Origin: Dehalococcoidia bacterium
Lineage (GTDB): Bacteria; Chloroflexota; Dehalococcoidia; Dehalococcoidales; UBA1222
Length of the DNA stretch: 33,068 bases
Direction: 5' to 3'
Assembly (NCBI GenBank): GCA_009776515.1
Contig: WRNP01000005.1
Location: 1-33,068 of the forward strand
Of this stretch, positions 27,437 to 33,068 are shown in pieces; position 1 is the first letter of the stretch; the number at the start of each line of letters is the position of its first letter. The translations under genes and the position numbers were made by a program. The notes under the pieces were generated by a model, which worked only from the letters and a program-made list of their open reading frames with translations, was not told where the DNA came from and did not search any database.

Positions 27437-28267
27437 TCAGCTCGCCAAGGTGACTTGGAGTACGCGGGTGATGCCGGCTAGGTCGCTGAAAACTTGTGTT
27501 GAGGACCCCGGTAGGGCCAGGCGGAGTAGGTGGCAGACAGCTCGCTCTTGCCCCCAGCCTATTTCTAGCAATACCATTGCCTTTGAGTTAAGCTTGCTCG
27601 GAGCTTTCCGTATTAGACGGGAGATGACACCCAAACCGTCGCTGCCACCGTCCAAAGCCAGGCGCGGCTCACCGGTGTCGGGCAGCTCGTTTGATCTTAC
27701 GTAAGGCAGGTTGGCAACCATGATATCGACGGCTTGTGGCAGAGGTGTCACGAGGTCGCCTGCAAAAAAAGTGATCTTATCCGCAACGTCTAGGAGTTCT
27801 GCGTTGTGACGAGCTGTTTTGAGGGCTGCGCCGGAAATGTCGATGGCATACAGTTTGGCCTTGGGCAGATGTTTGGCGAGGGAGATGGCCACCGCTCCGC
27901 TACCGGTGCCGATATCCGCTACTATTGGTTCCGCATAGCCCTCTGCGGCCGCGAGGGCCTTCGCGACCAGAAGCTCCGTTTCCGGGCGGGGAATCAGCAC
28001 CGATGAATTTACATAAAACATAAGACCGTAAAATTCGCGCTGGCTTGTGAGATAAGCAGTGGGTTCACCCGCTAGGCGGCGTCCGAGCAGGGCGAAGAAA
28101 GCATTCTCATGCTCTGGAGAGAGCTCTGTTTTGTGGCGCGTATAGAGTTCGGCGGCATTTGCGGCCAGGATATGGCGGAGGATGAGTTCGCTTTCCAGGG
28201 AGGCCTCGGCAATGCCGGATCGGTACAGCCGAGTTTGTCCCTCTTTTAAGGCTTCGAGCACTGTCAC
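27437..28267 (-). CDS. prmC: Peptide chain release factor N5-glutamine methyltransferase
   Basis: 276 aa; YLTSQREFYGL...LIPRPETELLV, DIGTGSGAVAISLAKHLP, NLPYV in the NPPY position; GTGA overlap with prfA. Confidence 0.93.
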   Translation of the reverse strand: MTVLEALKEGQTRLYRSGIAEASLESELILRHILAANAAELYTRHKTELSPEHENAFFALLGRRLAGEPTAYLTSQREFYGLMFYVNSSVLIPRPETELLVAKALAAAEGYAEPIVADIGTGSGAVAISLAKHLPKAKLYAIDISGAALKTARHNAELLDVADKITFFAGDLVTPLPQAVDIMVANLPYVRSNELPDTGEPRLALDGGSDGLGVISRLIRKAPSKLNSKAMVLLEIGWGQERAVCHLLRLALPGSSTQVFSDLAGITRVLQVTLAS

Positions 28268-29334
28268 ACCAAATTGGCCTCAAGTTGCTTGGCCTGCTCG
28301 CTGGCGGCAACGGCATTGATGAGTTCGTCCAGGTAGCCTTCCAAAACCCGCGGCAGGTTATGAATGGTGAGTCCAGTTCGGTGGTCGGTAATTCGGTCCT
28401 GGGGGAAATTATAAGTACGTATCTTTTCCGCCCGCTCGCCGCTACCGACCTGACAGCGTCGTTCGGCAGAAATCTCGCTTTCCCGTTTTTCCCGCTCAGC
28501 ATCAAGCAGCCTGGCGCGTAACACGGCCATGGCTTTCTGCCGGTTGCGGAGCTGCGAACGCTCGTCCTGGCAGACGACTACGGTATTGGTGGGTAGATGG
28601 GTGATGCGCACTGCCGTGGCTACCTTATTGACGTTCTGCCCACCCGCACCGCCGCTATGGAAGATGTCTATCTTCAGATCAGCGGGATCAATGTCCATCT
28701 CAACTTCGTCGGCTTCAGGTAACACGGCCACGGTCGCGGTTGAGGTATGGATGCGCCCTGAGGCTTCAGTAGTCGGCACGCGCTGGACGCGGTGCACCCC
28801 ACGTTCGTATTTTAAGCGGCTAAAAGCCCCCCGGCCCCTCACTTCAAAGACAATCTCCTTAAGGCTGCCCAAATGGGGCTCGCTACGATCGATGACCTCT
28901 GCTTGCCAACCTAAGAGTTGGGCATAACGGGAGTACATACGGAATAGGTCGGCAGCGAATATGCCCGCCTCATCGCCACCTGTGCCGGCACGAATCTCCA
29001 TGATGACATCGCGCTCGTCATTGGGATCTTTGGGCAAAAGAGCTTTTTTCAGCTCTTCCTCTTCTTGCTCGAGGCGTTTCTCCAGGGAGGCTGTTTCCTG
29101 TTTTATAAGCGTTCGCATTTCGTCATCAGCCTCATTGATGAGCAACTCACGGAGCTCGTCCAGCGAGCGAGCGGTCATTTGATACTGCCGATAGCGCATG
29201 ACGACATCTTCCAATCCTGCTCGTTCTCTGGCTAACGCCTGCAACCGGCGCGGGTTTTCCGCCGTTTCCGGGACGGCCATCTCGTGTTCAATATCATTAA
29301 AGCGCTTTTCGATTTGGGATAGTCTGTCTATCAT
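28264..29334 (-). CDS. prfA: Peptide chain release factor 1
   Basis: RF1-type HRVQRVPTTEASGRIHTSTATVAVLPE, GGQ motif (HSGGAGGQNVNKVATAVRI), KIRTYNFPQDRITDHR. The ATG at 29334 is preferred over the TTG at 29346. Confidence 0.95.
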   Translation of the reverse strand: MIDRLSQIEKRFNDIEHEMAVPETAENPRRLQALARERAGLEDVVMRYRQYQMTARSLDELRELLINEADDEMRTLIKQETASLEKRLEQEEEELKKALLPKDPNDERDVIMEIRAGTGGDEAGIFAADLFRMYSRYAQLLGWQAEVIDRSEPHLGSLKEIVFEVRGRGAFSRLKYERGVHRVQRVPTTEASGRIHTSTATVAVLPEADEVEMDIDPADLKIDIFHSGGAGGQNVNKVATAVRITHLPTNTVVVCQDERSQLRNRQKAMAVLRARLLDAEREKRESEISAERRCQVGSGERAEKIRTYNFPQDRITDHRTGLTIHNLPRVLEGYLDELINAVAASEQAKQLEANLV

Positions 29335-29393
29335 ATGTTGCCTCAAAGTCTAATTTTAACATGGGTATGGGGCACGCTCCAAAAAAGGTTGCT

Positions 29394-29424
29394 AAAGAAA
29401 GGGAGGAGGCTATAGCCTCCTCCC
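29394..29424 (-). terminator. Intrinsic terminator of the acs gene
   Basis: Perfect palindrome GGGAGGAGGCTATAGCCTCCTCCC (29401-29424); on the minus strand it is followed by TTTCTTT, 20 nt after the acs stop. Confidence 0.8.
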
Positions 29425-29444
29425 TGACGTTGAACGACTCGGCT

Positions 29445-31400
29445 TTAGCCGCCTGTGCCGCGGCAGGCTCGCTTTAACTCCTCATAGGCCTCTTGGGCTT
29501 CCTGGACCGATGTCTGGTCATCCAGGGTGGACATATCGCCGATGGCAGTACCCGAGGCGACGGCTTTCAATACTCGGCGCATGATCTTGCCGCTACGGGT
29601 CTTGGGCAGCTTGTCCACAAAAAGGATTTCGTCGGGGATGGCGACGGTGCCGATAACTGTACGCAGATGCTTGACAAGCTCTCGTTTGAGATCGTCTGAG
29701 GGTTGGGTATCGGCACATAGGGTAACGAAGAGGACAATGGATTCGCCCTTGACATCATCGGGTTTAGAAGTCGCGGCGGCCTCTGCCACGCTGGCATGGC
29801 CAACAGTGGCATGCTCTAACTCAGCGGTGCTAATACGGTGTCCGGATACTTTAATGACCTCGTCGGAGCGGCCCAGGAGCCACCAATAGCCATCGCTGTC
29901 TTTCATGGCGAAATCGCCCGGTACATACCAGCCTGGGAAGCGTGACCAATAGACTTGCTGATAGAGTTCGGAGGCACCAAAAACATCAAGTAGCATACCT
30001 GGCCAGGGATGCCGGATGACGATATAGCCCGTAGTATTGGGCGGCACCTCTTTGCCATTGGCATCTACCACGGCCGTATCGACACCTGGCATGGGCAGGG
30101 TGGCAGAGCCAGGCTTCAAGGGATAATGCTGGATTCCTACGCAGGGGGAGATCATGAAGCCGCCAGCCTCGGTTTGCCACCAGGTATCAATGATGGGGCA
30201 ATTTTCCTTGCCGATGTTTTTATAGAACCATTCCCAGGCCTCGGGGTTGATGGCTTCGCCGACGGTGCCTAGCACTTCAAGGGTAGAGAGGTTGTGGGCG
30301 CTAAGCCAGTCCTCGCCAAACTTCATGAACATACGGATAGCAGTGGGTGAGGTGTAAAGGGCAGTCACGCTATACTTATCCACGATATTCCACCAGCGAT
30401 TGATGGAGGGGTAATCTGGAGCCCCTTCGTAGATGACCGAGGTCAGCCCCAGTGCCAGCGGAGCGTAGATGACGTAGCTGTGGCCGGTGATCCAGCCGGC
30501 ATCGGCGGTACACCACCAAACCGAGTTATCATTGGGGTTAAATGCCCATTGCAGGGTTTTGGTAATCCACACCAAATAGCCTCCCGTGCCGTGGAGGATC
30601 CCTTTTGGCTTGCCGGTGGTGCCGGAGGTATAGAGAATAAAGAGCGGGTCAGTCGAATCCATGGATTCGGGGGTGACGAATGTTCTTTCGGCACTGGCTA
30701 GGTCGTTGTACCAAACATCGCGCGTGGGATTAAAAGGAGCCTCATGGTCGGTATACTTAATGACTAAAACTTTTTCCAAGTCTGGGCAGGCTGCCGCTGC
30801 TTCATCCACAACTTCTTTCAGCGGTAGAATCTTGCCGCGTCGATAGCCACCGCTTGCCGTGATGATGAGACGGGATTTGGAATCATTGACGCGGTCGGCA
30901 ATGGCTTGAGATGAGAAGCCGGAGAAGATGATGCTGTGTACTGCCCCCAGCCGGGCGCAGGCCAGGGTAGCTACCACCAGCTCAGGGATCATAGGTAAAT
31001 AGATGGTTACTCGGTCACCCTTGCCGATGCCAAGTTTTTTTAGGACGGCGGCGAAAGTATTGACTTCTTCGTACAAGTCGCTGTACGAAAGCGTGCGCGT
31101 GGTTCCGGTTTCGCCTTCCCAGTAAATGGCCACCTTGCTCTTGCGCCAAGATTTGGCGTGGCGATCTACGCATTGCACTGAGGCATTGAGGCGCCCGCCA
31201 ACAAACCAGCGTCCGTAGGGTGGCTGCCAGTCAAGCACCTTATCCCAGGGCCGATCCCACTGCAAATCGGAAGCTTGGTCGGCCCAAAATGCCTCCGGGT
31301 CTTCCAGAGCTCGGCTGTAGAGCTTTTGGTAACGACCCAGGGGCCAGAAATAACTGGCAGTGGGTAAGCCCGTTTTGTCACCATTTTTCTTGATTGACAT
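29445..31400 (-). CDS. acs: Acetyl-CoA synthetase (AMP-forming) or a close acyl-CoA synthetase
   Basis: YTSGTTGKPKGILHGTGGYL, DTWWQTEAGGFMISP, GDFAMKDSDGYWWLLGRSDEVIKVSGHRISTAELE, KTRSGKIMRR. ATG at 31400 with GAGG upstream (the track ORF starts at a TTG). Confidence 0.94.
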   Translation of the reverse strand: MSIKKNGDKTGLPTASYFWPLGRYQKLYSRALEDPEAFWADQASDLQWDRPWDKVLDWQPPYGRWFVGGRLNASVQCVDRHAKSWRKSKVAIYWEGETGTTRTLSYSDLYEEVNTFAAVLKKLGIGKGDRVTIYLPMIPELVVATLACARLGAVHSIIFSGFSSQAIADRVNDSKSRLIITASGGYRRGKILPLKEVVDEAAAACPDLEKVLVIKYTDHEAPFNPTRDVWYNDLASAERTFVTPESMDSTDPLFILYTSGTTGKPKGILHGTGGYLVWITKTLQWAFNPNDNSVWWCTADAGWITGHSYVIYAPLALGLTSVIYEGAPDYPSINRWWNIVDKYSVTALYTSPTAIRMFMKFGEDWLSAHNLSTLEVLGTVGEAINPEAWEWFYKNIGKENCPIIDTWWQTEAGGFMISPCVGIQHYPLKPGSATLPMPGVDTAVVDANGKEVPPNTTGYIVIRHPWPGMLLDVFGASELYQQVYWSRFPGWYVPGDFAMKDSDGYWWLLGRSDEVIKVSGHRISTAELEHATVGHASVAEAAATSKPDDVKGESIVLFVTLCADTQPSDDLKRELVKHLRTVIGTVAIPDEILFVDKLPKTRSGKIMRRVLKAVASGTAIGDMSTLDDQTSVQEAQEAYEELKRACRGTGG

Positions 31401-31467
31401 CAGTTCCTCGCTTTGGTCGTAATTTGCCAAATATCAACGCCCGGGCAAGGGCAGGGAACGAACACGT

Positions 31468-32532
31468 TTAAGCTAGACCCGGCCAAATTTGGCCGCCGGT
31501 CTGGCAGTAATCACGAGGAAGAACTATATGGTCACCAACAATACAATCGCTCAGGCGGGTGCCAGATCCCAGAGTGCAGTTGTGGCCCACGACCGAGCCC
31601 TCAATGCTACCGCCTGCTCCAACTGCGACATTGTGCCATATTATGGCATCGCTGACAATAGCTCCTGCTTCCAGGCGGCACTGTGGCCCGATGACCGTCG
31701 GGCCAGAGATGACGACGCCCTCGCCGATACAACAACCATCGCCGAGGAGCACAGGGCCTTGCAGTCGGGCAGTGGGGTGGATCTCGGGCTGGTTATGAAC
31801 CGCTTGCCCCCCTGGAGAGGAAAATGCCCGCTTGTAGAGGAGGTCTCGATTGAGCTGGTGATATTTAGCTGGGGTGCCGATATCCATCCAGTAGCTGGTA
31901 TCGGCGAACGAGAAAATCGGCTTACCGCGCGTAAGCAGAGCGGGGAAGACATCCCTTTCGAAGCTCATCACTGTGTCAGCGGGGATGGCCGATAATACGT
32001 CCGGCTCAACGATATAAGTTCCAGCGTTGATCAGGTTGGTGGTGACCTCTTGTGCTGATGGCTTCTCTAGGAACCGGCGCACACGGCCGTCCTTATTCGT
32101 TTCCACCAGGCCGTAGGCGCAGGGATTGTCCACGGCGGTAAGAGCGATGCTAACCTTGGCGCGGTGGGCTTTATGACTTTCTTGCATGGTGGCAATATCA
32201 AGACCGGTGAAGATATCGCCGTTCATTATGAGGCAGGCCTCGCGTATATGGCCGAGCGCATTGCGAGCCGCCCCCGCTGTGCCCAGAGGGCTCGGCTCGA
32301 CGACATATTTAAGATCCATCCCGAGGGCGCGCCCATCGCCGAAATAGCTCTCCACGGCCGGGGCTAAGTGACTTAAGGCCAGCACTGCCTCGCGTACTCC
32401 GTAGTCGGTCAGCCGCTTGAGTACATGTTCCAAAAACGGTACATTCAGTACTGGCACCATTGACTTAGGAGTATGCAAGGTGAGGGGTCTCAGGCGCGTT
32501 CCCAGCCCCCCGACAAGTATGACTGCTTTCAT
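31468..32532 (-). CDS. NDP-sugar pyrophosphorylase (mannose-1-phosphate guanylyltransferase-like) with C-terminal left-handed beta-helix
   Basis: 354 aa; MKAVILVGGLGTRLRPLTLHTPKSMVPVLNVPFLEHV, NGDIFTGLDI, and C-terminal hexapeptide-type repeats. Confidence 0.9.
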   Translation of the reverse strand: MKAVILVGGLGTRLRPLTLHTPKSMVPVLNVPFLEHVLKRLTDYGVREAVLALSHLAPAVESYFGDGRALGMDLKYVVEPSPLGTAGAARNALGHIREACLIMNGDIFTGLDIATMQESHKAHRAKVSIALTAVDNPCAYGLVETNKDGRVRRFLEKPSAQEVTTNLINAGTYIVEPDVLSAIPADTVMSFERDVFPALLTRGKPIFSFADTSYWMDIGTPAKYHQLNRDLLYKRAFSSPGGQAVHNQPEIHPTARLQGPVLLGDGCCIGEGVVISGPTVIGPQCRLEAGAIVSDAIIWHNVAVGAGGSIEGSVVGHNCTLGSGTRLSDCIVGDHIVLPRDYCQTGGQIWPGLA

Positions 32533-32765
32533 AGGCTCACTAATAAAACGTTAATGATACCAGACTTGTTTATCCTTTGCCATTACGCCTTGGCTCATCA
32601 GGGGAGTTGCATAAAAATGATTACCGGGAATCCCTAATGGGAACACGCTTCTTGACGAGTTAGCAGTTCACTGGTTCCCGCACGCAAGCGAGAAGATGAC
32701 CATTGTGTACAATATCACTATAGGCTGTGAATCGGTGCAACCAATGCGGTAGTTCAATTCACTAT

Positions 32766-32809
32766 ACCAAGCACAGAGGCACCGCCGTGGCGGTGCCTCT
32801 GTGCTTGGT
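32766..32809. terminator. Perfect 21-bp inverted repeat with a 2-nt centre, terminator-like
   Basis: ACCAAGCACAGAGGCACCGCC-GT-GGCGGTGCCTCTGTGCTTGGT, 27 nt beyond the stop of the minus-strand gene at 32836; no U tract. Confidence 0.55.
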
Positions 32810-32835
32810 TAAACCACTTACTAATCTAAAGAGCC

Positions 32836-33068
32836 TTAAGACTTCCTTGCGTACATCACCACCATCAACACAAGTGCCACCACTAATAAGGCAGCTAGAA
32901 CTACCAGCCACCATGGGAAATTCGAAGCCTCTTTCTCTATCTCGGTATTAGTTATGGTAGCGGTTCTCTGAACTTCCGTCGGTACCGTAGCAGTGATGGT
33001 AGTAGGAACGGTGGTAGGAACAACGGCCGTAGTAGCACTGATCACTGTGGTAGGAATTGTTGTAGCCA
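32836..33068 (-). CDS. 3' part of a Thr-rich surface protein with single C-terminal TM, truncated by the window edge
   Basis: The minus-strand frame is open to the window end: ATTIPTTVISATTAVVPTTVPTTITATVPTEVQRTATITNTEIEKEASNFPWWLVVLAALLVVALVLMVVMYARKS*. Confidence 0.75.
   Translation of the reverse strand, partial: ATTIPTTVISATTAVVPTTVPTTITATVPTEVQRTATITNTEIEKEASNFPWWLVVLAALLVVALVLMVVMYARKS

Noticed and set aside
27298-27450. About 50-codon minus-strand open frame ending ...SLLFDPRGANKIMGNIPGNFPTAASAKQMLRAYQSKAEFRR*
   Set aside because: Overlaps the prmC 3' end, has no clear start or family; could be a gene remnant but is too short to call.

Overview
The window looks like a bacterial chromosome segment. 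Gene content and family style suggest a Chloroflexota/Dehalococcoidia-like genome, but that is inference only. The left 14 kb is mostly housekeeping: ftsH, a polyprenyl diphosphate synthase, metG, rsmI, uvrC, a XerC/D-type recombinase, an EF-G-like GTPase and a CaCA-family antiporter. A tryptophan operon trpE-G-D-C-F follows, without trpBA, preceded by a well-supported Trp-type T-box leader with TGG specifier, UGGC acceptor-pairing bulge and intrinsic terminator. About 19.2-27.3 kb is accessory: a decayed IS3-type OrfA fragment, an AAA/DUF4143 ATPase, an EEP-family hydrolase, a ~1350-aa secreted RCC1-repeat protein and a small secreted protein. The right part has prmC, prfA, acs and a nucleotidyltransferase. 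The most unusual element is the RCC1 protein. It has a signal peptide, 14 RCC1 blades (2 x 7), an Ig-like region, an X2-like module, an InlB/Flg_new-like repeat, a Thr/Pro/Ser linker and a 3-TM C-terminal domain. That C-terminal domain is duplicated in the truncated gene at the left edge (1-480). A third Thr-rich surface protein with a different single-TM anchor is cut by the right edge. No CRISPR array, rRNA or tRNA was seen. No complete defence system was recognised.
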